Both the position numbers and the translations under genes were made by a program. This document shows, in pieces, positions 38,829 to 52,795 of a stretch of DNA of 64,000 bases. The DNA comes from Plasmodium malariae. Taxonomy: Eukaryota > Apicomplexa > Aconoidasida > Haemosporida > Plasmodiidae. The DNA is taken from NCBI RefSeq assembly GCF_900090045.1, contig NC_041777.1, positions 1,277,935 through 1,341,934 on the forward strand, written 5' to 3'. Each line of letters begins with the position of its first letter. The stretch's first letter is position 1. The notes under the pieces were generated by a model. It was not told the DNA's origin, ran no database searches, and saw nothing but the letters and a program-made list of their open reading frames with translations.

Positions 38829-38890
38829 ACATTATATATATTCTCTACGTTCTATATTCCATATAAATTGAACATTAAGAAAATACATGA
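38829..38890 (+). promoter_or_regulatory. Conserved upstream block of fam-type gene
   Basis: 'attatatatattctctacg', then 'ttctatattcc' and 'aacattaagaaaataca'. It matches the other blocks and lies about 375-440 bases before the ATG at 39266. Confidence 0.5.
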
Positions 38891-39265
38891 CATAATATGT
38901 ATATTTTTTTCGGTTTTATTTTCAAACGAATTTATATAGAATATTATTTCATTAATGTACTATGTTAAATAATTAAATAATATATTTTTTTATTTATAAT
39001 TATATTCATATTATGTTTTTGCAATGAAAGTTAATTTTGAGTAAATAATATTACGATCAAAATTTTGTAATATATTTTTGTATTTATTTTTCTTAGTTAA
39101 TATTTTGAAATTATTAATAGTTATATACATTATATTAATTTTTTACTTAGCAAATATTAGAAGAAATTTTTAAAATAAATATAGTACCATTTATTATAAT
39201 ATGTACGTTATATTATTATTAATTTTATTTTTACTGAATATATTAGAATACTAAATATTTATATA

Positions 39266-40147
39266 ATGAAACAGAAAATTAAGTTTATCATGTTTATTAT
39301 AATTTACTTATTTCTACTTTTAACTTCAATATATTGTCTTCATAATGATATGGTATGAATATATATATATGGATATTTACATTATTTATATTAGTAGTGT
39401 TCTATATTTATTAATACTGTTTTTTATGATGAAATTATTTAACCATACAAATAAAAAATATTTATGTTGTTCCTTTAGTGGGTATTTAGTAAATTTATGG
39501 ATGAAATATGTAAGGTAAGTGGAAATTTAGATAGAAGAAATCATCGATCACTTGCAAATTGTAAACAAGATAAGTATTCGAATAATGTATATTTAAAAGA
39601 AAATTTTCGAAAAAATGGAGTTAATAAAGGAAAAGATATATCTAATAATAGAAAAGGACCGAAAGGAAAAAACAAACAATTAAATAGATGTTTATTAAAT
39701 AAGGAACAATACTATACAGAAGTTATAGATTATAATAATGGTATATTTGATGGAAAACATTTCCATTTTGAAAAAAAATTGATTAAAAAAAAGGATTATG
39801 ATGATTTTTTAGAACAAAGCAAGAGAGTTGGTGATATAGCTTTAAAAAAAATTAAACTTAGGAATTATGGATTTGGATTTTCTATATTTATTATTTTCTT
39901 ATTGTTGGGAATAGGATTACCTATATTAAAAGGCTATAGATTGTTAGATAATCTTTCAAATACAATGCCTTTTAGTTTTGTTATGTTCTTTATAGTAGAT
40001 TCTGTAAATCCAGTTTTAGAAAAATATATTTATCTAATATCTTTCTGCGTACTTATTATTATAGTATCAATCATACTTATAATAACGATTCCTAAGATTC
40101 TAAGAAACAATGAAAAATATAACAAAATAAAATTGTTAACTGAGTAA
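39266..40147 (+). CDS. fam-l/fam-m type exported protein, subtype B (probably fam-m)
   Basis: Exons 39266-39352 and 39479-40147, with a 126-base intron, phase 0, giving 251 aa. The leader is MKQKIKF plus a hydrophobic stretch. RSLAN at residues 52-56 sits where other members have RLLAK, so the PEXEL-like site keeps Arg and Leu but lacks the acidic position. The subtype B signature QYYTEVIDYNNGIFDGKHF is at about residues 106-124, then FEKKLIKKKDYDDF. Membrane segments lie at about 161-181 and 212-234; the tail is KILRNNEKYNKIKL. It pairs with the frameshifted subtype A gene 2.5 kb upstream, repeating the 8463/12706 doublet. A PIR pseudogene on the other strand starts 2.7 kb downstream. Confidence 0.82.
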
Positions 40148-42853
40148 AATAAATAATAGGAGTATGTATTTTCGTATGATGAATTTGTTAATGTGAAATT
40201 ATATCTGTAATATATATAAAATATATTTTTAATAAATTTACCTAGAATTGCTATAATTTTGTAGATTCATTCGTGTATAAGTGATCATTTTTATATAGAA
40301 TAGTGATAAATTTTGTTGTTGATATTTTTGTGAATCTGAATGCTTTAAAGTTTTTCAATTAATATTATAAATTATTGTTTTCGAACAAATAAATATTTTT
40401 GCTTGGTATATATATTTTTGTACATAAATAGATTATTATATGAAATATATGTGTAAATTAAATGAATTTATAATATTAAAATTAATATAATTTTATTGAT
40501 ACTGTATTAGAATTTATATTTAAATAAAAAATATTTCTGTTATATGTTTTATGTTCTTCAAGACTAGTATGATTAATTGTTTATGTAATAAAAAAAATAT
40601 ATAATAAATTTTATATTATAAATAAACATATATTTTCTATATTTAATGAAAATAAGAATATGTACTATGTTACATTGATATACATATTTACTCAAAAAAC
40701 ATAATACATATTACATGAAATATTTTTATTACAAATATACTATAAAATGTATTTAATTAAAGCTTTTTAGTGACATGTTTTTTTTATTTTCCATTGTAAA
40801 CAAGTAACTGTAATTATATAATAAAATAATATATATTTTATTCACAGATTTAAGTTTAGGAAATATAGTTAATATTCTAATTTTACACCTATTATTTTTT
40901 TACCCTATTTTGTAAGCTTATATATATTATTAAATATACAATTTATTTTTGTTTAATTAGAAAAATAAAAACTTAAAAATTTTAAGAAATTATAAAATAT
41001 ATTTATTTTTATATATATATAAAAATTAAAAAAGTTAAATGTAATTCAACTTGAATTTTGAAAATATTTTTTTAGTCTATAAAAAAATTTTTTTTTTTAA
41101 ATTATATATTCTTAAAATATAGAAGAAAACACATATTTTTAATTTTGAAATTATTTTTATATTACTGAAAATAATTTATTAAAAATATGTTTAATTTGTA
41201 GGTGAAGTAGGTAAATAAATTTTTACAGATTAATTCTGTTAAAAAGATTTCATTTTGATATTGCATAAATTAATTTGTAACCAAATGTTACTTTATAACT
41301 TTTTTCATTATGTTCCATACTATGAACTTTACAATGTTTGTATAATAAGGTAAAATTAAAAGTATAGCTTAGAAAAATAAAACAAACTGAATAGTGTCAA
41401 CAAAATTATTAGAGAAATAAATAATATTCTTAGTACTTTTGTTGCTACTAAACTTATAATTACTGTAACGAAATTGTCATGAAAAATATAATTGAGTATC
41501 TCTTTATAAAAATATTTGAATTTATTATTTTTGCTAGAATATATCAATGTTTCAATAATGTTGATTAATTAAAAAATATATGTTTTTTGTTTTATTATAT
41601 TGAACATGATATTAAGTATAATCCGAGAAATTTTATATCTAAATTATTGGCTAAAATTTGGATTTACACTATATTCCAAGATCCTACTTATTAATGTGTA
41701 ATAATTAAAATGTGTGTATATTCTGAAATTTCCATTTCATAAATTAGAAAACTATCTGAAATTTTTACATGATAAAAAAGTTGAGCCCCCATATCTAAAA
41801 TAGCATATGCGTATAAATGTGTATATAATATATTCCATGGTGACTATAAAGGTGGATCTCTATGAGAATTTGAAGAAAATTATTATCTTTCAATATTTTT
41901 GATCTTTTAAATATTATTATGCTTCTTGCTATTACATTTGTTGGAATATTTGTCTTAAAATTCCTTTTATATAAAGCAAATAAAAATGAAATATAAAAAC
42001 ATAAATACTATTCGTTGTTCATATAATTAACATCAGTGAACATTTTATAATTATATAGTATATTTGTAAATGTTATTTAGTTATCATATATTCATGTGTT
42101 TCCCCCTAATGAATGTTATGAGTATAAAACTGTATTGAAGAAGAAAAAAATAATTAATAATAGTGCTTAATAAAGGAGTATTTAAAAATAATTAATAGAT
42201 AGAACTATTCCTATATAAAATCTAGAAACAGTATACTTTTTCTCGACTATCATCATGTATACATATCTTTATGAAAATACCACATAAAATAATTTTCACA
42301 TGAAAACAATAATATTAAAATTGTTTTATATTAGGTTAAATTTTACATTCTACATTCTACTTAATTACAAGGGAGAAAATAGTAAAAACAATTTAAAATA
42401 ATATTATAATAAAAAAAAAATATATATTTTTTTTTGAGAATATTTATTTTATGTTAAGTTTATTCTTTTTTTCTTTATATAATAATAATACTAGCGTTGT
42501 GTTTAATGCTTTTTTCTTTCTTTTATTTTTCTTTTTTAATAATTAGGAACCATAATAACTTCATAATCTTGCGTTACATATTTAATTTTCATAATTATTT
42601 GTTTTGCATTTCAAAGAAAATCATATTTATAAGTGTATTTTTGTACTATTGAATATCAAAATAGTCCTAAATTTATGTTAAACTTTTCTTCGTATAATTT
42701 TTATATCATTATATTTTTTATTTTTATAAACATATATTTATTTTTTCATTTTTAATTTATTTCATTTAATATTACGTTCTTCCTTATATATGACTTTTAT
42801 ATCGCTGAGTATTTGAAGTTATAATGTACGTAATATAAAGTGAAATTTATACA
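40148..42853. other. Duplicated spacer between fam-type gene and PIR pseudogene
   Basis: The 3' block lies at about 40320-40385. The spacer from about 41.35 kb onward resembles 58.7-60.2 kb. A minus-strand stretch at 41356-41560 is open for 63 codons and protein-like, ending in a hydrophobic segment and FSKLYF. It continues upstream in broken frames to about 41.87 kb, including a MGAQLFYHVKISDSF-like piece. This may be a relic of another small gene present in both duplication arms, but no family is recognised. Confidence 0.4.
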
Positions 42854-44640
42854 TCAAATGTTTCCTTGAGAATGGTATCCTATATTATAAAAACTTCCTT
42901 CATAATTTATATTTACACGTTCTTGTGTGTTTTGTAACGAGTGTGTTATTTCTTTTATAACTTCATCAAGTTCAATGATTTTTTTCCTTTCTGAATTACT
43001 ATGTAACCATGATTTCACTGTTGTAAACCGTATGAAAGATATATATATATATATATATATACTTAAAAATATAACTTTGGGAGGCTTTTAATTATTTAGT
43101 AAAATTAATAGTATTATTTGTTATAAAATATTCAAGCTTTTATGTATATATTTTATTTACCTTATATAAAAAATGTAAAGTCATTGTTGCTAGTAATGCA
43201 ATAATTGTTGTTATTCTGGGAACAAATACATAAACCATTTCTGTAGGTGGTAAAATTCTTGGTAATCCCGAACAAGGAGTTATCTTGTGCATTTTAGTAT
43301 CATATGCTTCCTTTAAACTGATTAACTTTTCACGAAAAGTGTCGTTATAATTTCTTTGACATTCCTTGTAATATTGAATATAAAGATTGTAGCATTCATC
43401 AATTTTATTACAAGGGCTACCACTAGATATATCTGTGTTACCATCATAATTGTGAAAATCATCATAATGACCATATAGTTGTTCAAGCTTACTTAATATT
43501 TCTTTAGGAATTTATTTTATTTCTCGTATGCATATATTTTCTGTTTGGGACGAAGACTTTTTATATCACTCAAACGATTAAAAATGATTGTTATATTTAG
43601 CTTCTGGGTTTATTTTGTAATATAAATATTTACAACGTTTTAGGCTATCCGTTTTATATTTCTCCTTTATTTCAATTAGATATATACCAATCTCTTGACA
43701 TGGATCAACAAAATTATCTCTAAATTGCACATATTTCCGCCCAGGGTTTTAACAGCACTTCCCCCGACCATTATTCTGAGTATCTAATATAGCAGTATCA
43801 TTGAATTACTGTTTATATTTAAGATATAATGTCACTTTATTCTCCTAAAAATGTACAAATATAATAAAAATATATAATTACACATAATCATATTTTCATT
43901 AAATAGAATTATATATCATGTGTAGAACAACGAAACCTAGGATACCACAATATATATAATAATTATAATATAAAAATAATTGTTACGTTTTCTCCTGTAC
44001 TTACAGATGGTATTGTATATAAGTATACGTGAACTTGATTGCAAATGTTAAATTGATATCATATTCATATTTATATAAATGGGAAAATATGTATAATATA
44101 TTTTTATGCGATGTATTCCTTTTTTTCATACGTAAAAATAAAAAATATATATATTTAGGAAAATTTCCTCTTTACTTTTTATTAATATTTAAAGAAGGTA
44201 GCAAAGTTAGTAATTTATAAAATAAAAGCTATTAATTAATAATATAATAATTTCAAAAACACAGTTATTTTATTGTAAATAAAAAATGTTATCGAGAAAA
44301 ATACTCTTATCTATTTTCTTATTCATATGAGACTTACATAATTGTGATGATATATTATACAAAAAAATAAATTATTTTTAGTATATTCTCGTACAAATAT
44401 CCTATTGTACTGCAATATCTATTTATGAATCATTTTTGGACTTTTAAAATATTATAAATAGATAAATATTAACAATTTATAAGCTATATAATTTTATCTT
44501 TTATTTTATTATATTTTTTCTTTGGTTAAGATAATAACTTTTTTAATATTTTCATTAATATTTACTATAAGTTTTAATGATATATATTGTTCAAGAAACT
44601 GAACTTCACGAATATTACTAAAATTAAAATTTAATTAAAT
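41350..44640. repeat. Segmental duplication, arm 1
   Basis: Order and wording match arm 2 (58720-61995). Shared landmarks include 'ttctgaaatttc' (41722, 59077), 'ggatctctatgagaatttga' versus 'ggattccatgaagaaatttg', the three PIR exons, 'gcaatatctattta' (44413, 61779), and 'tgaacttcacga' followed by 'actaaaattaaaatttaatt' (44600, 61966). The arms are clearly diverged, so the duplication is not recent. Boundaries are approximate. Confidence 0.7.
42854..44013 (-). pseudogene. PIR protein pseudogene, copy 1
   Basis: Three exons remain recognisable on the minus strand: about 43987-44013, 43161-43844 and 42854-43027. The lesions are several. The start codon position reads ATA. Exon 2 has in-frame stops from codon 13 (43806-43808) onward. 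The acceptor before exon 3 reads GG instead of AG (at 43028-43029). Exon 2 keeps PIR features: Cys-containing helices, an LYGHYDDFHNYDG segment and a final membrane segment ending FLYK. Exon 3 is open for 57 residues (FTTVKSWLHS start, YNIGYHSQGNI end). The intron before exon 3 holds a short AT microsatellite at about 43040-43061. It is related to the 60246 copy and distinct from the intact PIR gene. Confidence 0.8.
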
Positions 44641-47600
44641 GAAAAGGAAATTTAACTAAGAAAAAGTAAAGTATATGAAAATGGGCGTTTATTTGTTAAA
44701 TTGAAAATATACATCCTCAAAAAAATTGTTTTAATTATAAGCCTAATATTCCATGAATCGATTCTATCGTATAATATTAAAATAATTTGTTAATTCTACC
44801 CAATCTATTACAAGTAGAAGTTAAAATTTTACTTCTTTATAATATTGCAGCATGGCATAATATATTTTTTATATTAGATAAATAAATATATGCAGAAAAA
44901 TTAGGTGTTTTTGTATATTAAATTGATTATAATTATATATTAAAAATAAAATAATATTTAATAATTATCTTAACTCATTTAATATAATTTATTACTGAAA
45001 TCGTATGTGCTTGTAGGATAACAAATATATAGATTAATAAGCTAATTAAAAATTTATCACCATAATCTATATATCATATATACCATTAGTAAACTTGTTT
45101 ATAATACGTATTTTTATTTCCATATGTAATAAAATAATTGCGAGGATTAATGTCACAATATTTTCCAATTTTGTGTATATCACTTCTATTTTATTTATGA
45201 TCATTATATGACAGATTAGTTTAACATAATAATAATATTTATTTCAACGTACTTAGAAAATAATATTATATAATTTCCCCTTTTTTATATAACTAATTGT
45301 TCTAAAATATCTTACGATTATATATATTTTGTGTAATACATAAATTATAAGTTATATCAATTGTACTAATATATTTGGCATAAAATCAAATATATTTTAA
45401 AAAATATAATAAATGGAATAAAAAAAAATTTATAATTATTATTATTTCATATATAGAATGAACCATCTTTTTCGTCGTAAACCGTTAAGAGGCTGAAATA
45501 GTACAGTAATTGTTAAAATAAATGTTTGTAATTGTTATTTAATGATAGATATTCTAAGGTTCTCAATATATTACTATCTTTTTCTTACTATTAAGAATAC
45601 TATTATTTTTATATTTCAAATAATTTTTCATTATGTTATTATGATGTTTTCATAATTTTTATAAATATATTTTGTTTAATAGAATAGTCGGGGTAATAAT
45701 GTGCAAAATATATACCAAAACATTACAGTTGTTCTTTAACGATATATATTTTAATTAATAACTACTTTTGTACGTATGTATATATTATTATTTCTTTATA
45801 ATTTTTCATTTTTAATATACTATTAACGTACTTAAATTAATTTTAAATAATTTTACTTAAATTAAAAAATTTTATTACGTGAGCATATTAATTATCAAAA
45901 ATAAAAAAAATCGAAAATGCTTATTGTAGTTGTAATGTAATCTTTATATTAATTAAAAATACATGTCATATGTATATTAAATGATAAAGCATAAAAGTAT
46001 GATTTGAAAGTTTTTTTATTTATACTTAACTAATATACTTAATAGGATCTATATTTTTATTTCTACTAATATAAAATGAAAATGTCAAAATTATATTCAT
46101 TTTTTTGAATTTGTTGAAATATAAAACGTATTAATATCTAAAAATAATTATTGTATTAATAAAATATTATAAATATATCATAATATATTTTTTTTATGTA
46201 TTATAACAATGCCATATTACAGGTGCATATATATATTTCAATTAAAATTGCAATATTTGAGGGAGATAATTATAAAAAATAAGAAAAATAATTTTTTGTT
46301 ATATTACTTATTAATAATATTACTGAATCAGTGGTATTTTTTAAAAAATAGTAAAAATAATGTTATTAATATTTTTACATATTATAAAGCAGTAAATAAA
46401 AATTTATAATGTTTTTTAACATATATGGTAACAGTAAAAAATTATTAAATATCTAAATGGATTTTATATTTTCGCAGGTAAATCTAGTATTAATTTATAT
46501 TATAAATATTAATATATATGGATGTAGTTTAAATAATAATACAAAAAATCCAATAACCATTAAATTTATTAACTTGATAGGAGAAAAAAGAATAGTATTG
46601 TGTAATTACAAAAGTCATAAAAAAAAGAAAAAGATGAAAGTAAAAATTTAAATATTCTTTTTAAAACATAAAAAGAAAATCATTAAAAATTTCTTATTAA
46701 TAGAACATAATAAGAATGAAATTATAAATTTAATTTAAAGAAAACAAATAAATATAAATTATATTTTTTATATTTACTATAAAATAAATACGTTTTTTTT
46801 TCATTTTCCCTTGGTTTTAAAAAATTGTTGGAACTTATCTATTGAGCACTGTTTAAGTTATATACCTATTCATATTTAAGTTTTATTTTTTTAATTTTAT
46901 AAAAATGTTATTCAATTATAATATGTTAATTAAAAAAAATTAGGAAAAATAAAAGAACTATTTTTATTAATTTTATTATCTTTTTGAAAAATATTGAATG
47001 GACGTTAAGTAGTAAGTTATATAATCAGTATATTTTCATTATTAACACTTGTAACATTTTTAATAAATTCAATGATTTACTAAAAATTCATTTTAATAAA
47101 AGTTATATATGCAGAAAAAAAAAATGATATGTTTCTATAAATATATATATATGTGAACATTTTGCATGTATTATAAAATATATTATTTATGGTTTCAATT
47201 AAATTCTTTATTAAAAAGAATTTCTTTTAAATTGCTCCTTGATTTTATGAAAACATAAATAATTAAAAAAAAATCTGATATATATAACAGATAAAGGATT
47301 AACGTTTTATAATAAATGAACAGTATTAATGTGCTAAATACATTGACTTATAACAGCTTAGTACAATGTTATTATGTACGTTAAAATAATTATATATAAT
47401 GTAATTAGAAGAAAAAGTAATTATGTTAATTCAAGCAACATAATTTAGTGATACAAAAAAGTTACTATAAATCTAATAAGTTTTTTTATTTTTTTTTTTA
47501 GATATATTAATATTTCTCTAAGTATATGTTTATTTATATTTTGGGAAGAAAATATAAATACGTAATTTATATACTTTTAAATAATTCATTAAATAACAAT

Positions 47601-48432
47601 AAATTGTATTCAGATTTATAATCAAAATATAATATTGCAAAATTCTTATACAAATATATAGTGCTAATTATTATAATGCTTCTAAAAATATACGTATATT
47701 AATAGATTTTTAGTAACTATAAACGTTGTTTTATTAATATATAATAATTTATATAAGGAGATATATTTTTTATAAATATATTTTAAGGTTTATATAATCT
47801 AACAAAATTTCATTTCAGAACTTTATATAACTTTTCTATAATTTTTTCTGTTATATTAATTTATATTATTTAAATGCAGAATGAATATTTGCATGACATG
47901 CTTAAATTTAGAATTATTTTATAAAAAAGTTAAAATTTTTGATAACTAACATTTGCATATATATTAATATATATTTTCTATATACTGCGCTTTCTTTAAA
48001 ATATATGCATTATTTTTTCAATGATTAAATAATTTTCTATCTGATTTTACCTTGTATAATTTTGTTCTGCAAATAATTTTTTTTTTTGTTTATATAATAA
48101 AAAAAAATTTACTGCAAATTTTTGTTTAAAAATTAAACCGAATAATTTAAGAATTTACGGTATAGTTGTATTTAAATTTTTTTAAAAATAGTCATTTTTT
48201 TTTTTTTTTTTCTATAATAGAATTCTATATAAAAATTATACTGGTTTTAAATTTATTTTACATATGTAAAATTTAATTCGAAATATATTTATATAACTTC
48301 AATTTACTACTTTAAAATAAAATAAATAAATCAAAAATAATAATATAAACTGTTTCCTTTATTATTTTAAAGATTTTGAATATAGTTAATATTTTCATTA
48401 TTTAATATATTATGGGATTCTATAAGTATACA
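44014..48432. other. Intergenic spacer, no gene seen
   Basis: The left 0.6-0.9 kb is the PIR 5' flank shared with 61.4-62.3 kb. Beyond that is unmatched AT-rich DNA. The short plus frames at 44029, 46209 and 46457 (63-66 codons) were inspected. The last has a hydrophobic start and a Lys-rich end, but no splice signals or family features. No conserved upstream block of the standard wording was found before the 48433 gene. Confidence 0.45.
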
Positions 48433-49316
48433 ATGAAAGAAAATATTAAGTCGCTAATTTTTAATAAAACGTTTGCATTTTTGCTTTTTATTTGGATGAG
48501 TTATGATATAAATAATGTGGTATAACAAAAATATTTCATATATATTCTTTTTTTTTCATTCTATTGTTTTATGTTTTATTTTTAATAATAATATTTTCTC
48601 AGTATGCAAACATATATTTTTATAAATTACAAATGATTATTCTTTTTTAGAGGGGTGTCATATCGTTAGATAAACAACATGGCTATATTACTTTAAGAAG
48701 TAATAGGCTATTATTAGAGCCCTCACTTGATTTGGGATCAATTGAGTATTTAAATTATGACGATAGTAATTCTACATTGCAGGACGAAGATATATATAAA
48801 AATGATCATGGTTGTAAATACGAAATAGGAGAATCAAGAAAAAGCTTTTTAAGTATAGGAGAATTGTATAAATTAGATCGAAAAAAAAAGTCCTCATTAC
48901 TTAGTAGAATGGATAAATTTTGCGAAAAATATATCTTTAATCAGTTAGATTCCATATATAAAGTTAAGGATAATAAGTTTATTAATAAAATGACTGCAAA
49001 CAAAAAGATATTTAAAAAGGTAGTTTTAGCAGTAATTCCACCTTGTTTAGCTATGGGTGCTGGATTAATAATAGTTACAGTATTAAGTTATTTATTTTGT
49101 AGTACTTTATTGACCAGTTTGTCATCATCTTCATTACTAATTGTACTTCCCGCATTAATAGCATGTATGCCAATCTTATCTATAATGTGTATTGCTTATA
49201 TTTTCAGAAAATTTATGAAATATGAAAAAATCTATGAAAATAAACCAAAACTTACTCAAAAATTGTTAAACCTTTTGTTTGGAAAAAATTTTAATATGGC
49301 ATCAGAGAACATGTAG
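48433..49316 (+). CDS. fam-type exported protein, lone subtype D with canonical PEXEL
   Basis: Exons 48433-48519 and 48651-49316, with a 131-base intron, phase 0, giving 250 aa. An in-frame ATG at 48412 would add 7 residues. The inner ATG is preferred because it gives the family's 29-codon first exon and MKENIKS aligns with MKQNIKS. RLLLE at about residues 48-52 is a canonical PEXEL. Exon 2 is unlike the other subtypes: an acidic region around 56-85, then KKKSSLLSRMDKFCEKYIF. Two strong membrane segments at about 153-181 and 190-213 are separated by a Ser-rich turn, followed by a KFMKYEKIYE tail. It is probably exported to the infected cell as a two-membrane-span protein of unknown function. 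It is the only member of its type in the window. Confidence 0.78.
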
Positions 49317-50114
49317 TATTGTTTAAAATAACACGCTAATATAGGAAATATGAATACAATTATTTAGTATATATGACGTCATCTACTTATACATGAATAT
49401 ATGCATATAAATTATAAATATGTATATTCTTAATTCCTAATGAAAGTGATCGTTTTAATTTTTTAATTTGTGTTTTAAAGAATTGTTTGAATATAATTTA
49501 TTATATTGGAATAATATATATATGTGTATTTATGTATACTAGCATATATAATATATGCATGTTCCATAAAATTCATATAAAAATGGGAAGTTTCTAATAA
49601 TTCGTTGAGTTAATTAGAAAATTTATAATGTTATCTATGAAAAGTACAACTATAATATTTCATTTCATTTTATTTACATTTATTTGACCAACATGATTAT
49701 TTCGTTAACTAGTTAATAAATTGTATGATTTTCCTTAAGTTAATTGTAAATATCTTTTTCTATATATTATAAAAACAAATAAGTGTAATTATTTTTTTTA
49801 ATAAGAGGTAAGTTTAATTATTATTTATTATAAATTGTATTATAAAAAATGGACAGTCGTACTCATTTGCTACAAATAGGTTTTTAACACATATTTAACA
49901 TTTTGAATGATTTATATAAGAAATTATAAATTTGTGATAATATAATATTCATTATAAAAATGAATTATATATAGATGATTAATAATTCATGTAATCATAG
50001 ATTATTAAAACCAAACTTACACTATATAAATATGATACATTAATTACTTAATATGTACATTTCAATAAATTTTATGAAAATTACATAAATATCTAATATA
50101 TAGAAAAGTTATAG

Positions 50115-50150
<36 letters not shown>

Positions 50151-52795
50151 TGAATTAATAAAATATAATTATAAATATATATATAGTTTTACATTGTAAT
50201 TAAAAATAAAATTTTGTAACAGAAACAATTGTTTTTTAGGTATAACTTTTTTAATCAGAAATAACTTGGTTGTTTAAGGTTCTAGTATATACTAATTTCC
50301 AATAAGCCAAACTACATGGTATAATAGAAAATATATTGTATCTTTTTTCTTTCAGTGAATTTTACTTTTTGTCTTATATTTATTTATATAGTAAAATTTA
50401 TATAATAATGTGCATATATAAACTCATATGTATTTGTAATCTTTAACTAATTTAAAGAAAATTGTTTTTTAAGTTTTCCTAAATATAATTTGGAATAATT
50501 TAAGAATCTAGCATAAAATATATTCATACATAGTAATAGGTAGTTGCACACATTCAATTGCATAGTAAACATTTTAGTGACTTTAAAATGATTAAATTAA
50601 CATTCTTTTTAAAAGGACAGCACTTTAAAGAATTATTTAACTTATTTTGTGGAATTATTAACAAATTATATTCATCACATCTAGGATGAAAATTAGGTTA
50701 GTGAAAATCCTTATATAATATTATTTTATTTGTTTATATATTTATGCATTAGTGATGAAATTAGATAAAATACAATTAATCAAGTTCATTAAAATATGTA
50801 TATATATTAATAATAATAAAAGGAAAACAGTACTAGTTATTATCGTACTTATTATGCGTTAATTAATATCTACTGCCACATATTAATAAAAGTTGTTTTT
50901 CAAAAAATTAACAGTGTTATAATGATCTGATAGTACATAAATAATAAAATTAAATTATCCTAATATTATTCGTATTTGACACTTATGTTGTATAATGATA
51001 CCTAAACATATATAAAAATGAATATTATGAAAGTGATCAATATAAAATTGTTTAATTCAAAAAATTTATATATAATAAAAGGATGATTATATCTGAAAAT
51101 AAAATCATTATGTGTAAAGTTGGAATAAATGTATACAAGAACGTACAATAAATAATTTATTACATTATATTATTTTGCATACATAAATAAGTGTACCAAA
51201 AAGTAATAGTGCTATAAGATTACGTAATAAATATCAACTGTGATATTGCATTATTATTAAATAATAAAAAAATTAAGTAATAAAATTTTTGTAGAACATA
51301 TTTAATAGATATTTATTATTTATTTCAAACAAATATGGGTTGAAAAACATTATTACTATATATTATTATTGTCTTGATCATTAATCAAAATAAAAAAATT
51401 AATATAATAATATAATAGTATTAAAAATTATTAAGCCCTTATGTTATATGATATCTTATTGTAAATTTGTCAACGTTAAAGATCAATATAAATATATATA
51501 AAAACAAATTCACTTATAATAGACATATTAAACATGGAATAAATTAAATATTGTAGAAAAAAAAGAAATGGTTTACAAATGCCTCAATTTTGTGAGAATA
51601 TAAAAGATTTAAGTGATGTTTAATATAATTTAATTATGAAACCGTCAAATAATAAATCTTTTTAGGAATACTAAATATGGTTATTTTATATTAGACTATA
51701 GTTCGATTTATATTAAGAATAAATCTAGAATTATAATATTACATTCGTTCAAAAATTTTCATCACAAAAGTAAATAGATTTATGAAAAATTTTCTTCACA
51801 TATATTATTAAAATAAAATATTAAATAAAAAATAATTTATATGTAGAATTTATTTGGAAATATATTTAAATAAATTATTCTTAAAATTATTATTACTTAA
51901 TTTAATGAAAGTTAACCAAAATTATTATGAATTTTTTTCTTTTTAATCATAAATATTAATTCATTTATTTGAATAAAATAAAATAAAAAAAAATTTTATT
52001 TTTTAAATTTATTGATATATTATGTATAACAATAAAATGTATTTCCAGAATATAAGCTATATATAATATTATTAATTTATGATAAAGAAGCAAAGCTTTC
52101 ATATGAATTACACTTTTGAAAATATAAAATTTCATATGTTAAAATTATAATGAAAATTCCATATCCTACAATGTATTGTATTTCATCAAAAAATCCGTTC
52201 TATATTAGTTATTAAAAAATAAATTAGAATGGAATTCCTTTCTTAGAAAATTAATTTTTTATATATTTTATAATTAAAAACATTTAATTATAAGAACTAA
52301 ATTTTATAATATATACATTGCATGTACTAAAAATAGTAATAAAAACAAAAGTTGAAATTAATAAAGTCTTAATTAATTGTATTGTCTGTATCAACTACAA
52401 AATGTGCTTTTTATAATTTTGATATATCAAAGAAGTAGAAATATTCAAATAATAATTTTTTTTTTTTTTTCAAAAGCGTTAATAAAATATTTTTTAGGAA
52501 GTTTGATATTAAATAATTATTTTATATATTTCGAGTATTTATTAATGAGCTTAAATTACATTATTTTATTTCAAATTAAGGTTTTATTAATAACATTAAT
52601 ACAAAAATTTTATAGTTATTTTTTAATATTCCTTTTATGAAAGATATTAAGTTTATATGCATTTTATTAAGTTCTGTATGAAGTATTAATAAAAAAAAAT
52701 TTTTAATTAATATAGAAACCTTTATTATTATATATAAACTATAATGGTGTTAACTTTTTTTTAATATATATATTATAATATTACTAATTAGCATA
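49317..52795. other. Intergenic spacer, no gene seen
   Basis: The 3' block of the preceding gene is at about 49440-49500. A TA microsatellite lies at 50116-50148. The frame at 52377-52640 is Phe/Ile/Leu-rich and starts at a non-ATG codon; it is judged to be chance. No relic of the neighbouring families was recognised. Confidence 0.5.
50116..50148. repeat. (TA)n microsatellite
   Basis: About 15 TA units in spacer downstream of the subtype D gene. Confidence 0.85.

Noticed and set aside
46457..46651. 64-codon frame with a hydrophobic start and Lys-rich end
   Set aside because: Superficially like a small secreted protein, but it has no splice partner, no repeat in the window and no conserved upstream block.
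52377..52640. 87-codon hydrophobic frame before the 52796 gene
   Set aside because: Non-ATG start, Phe/Ile/Leu-rich throughout, no leader or motif pattern.
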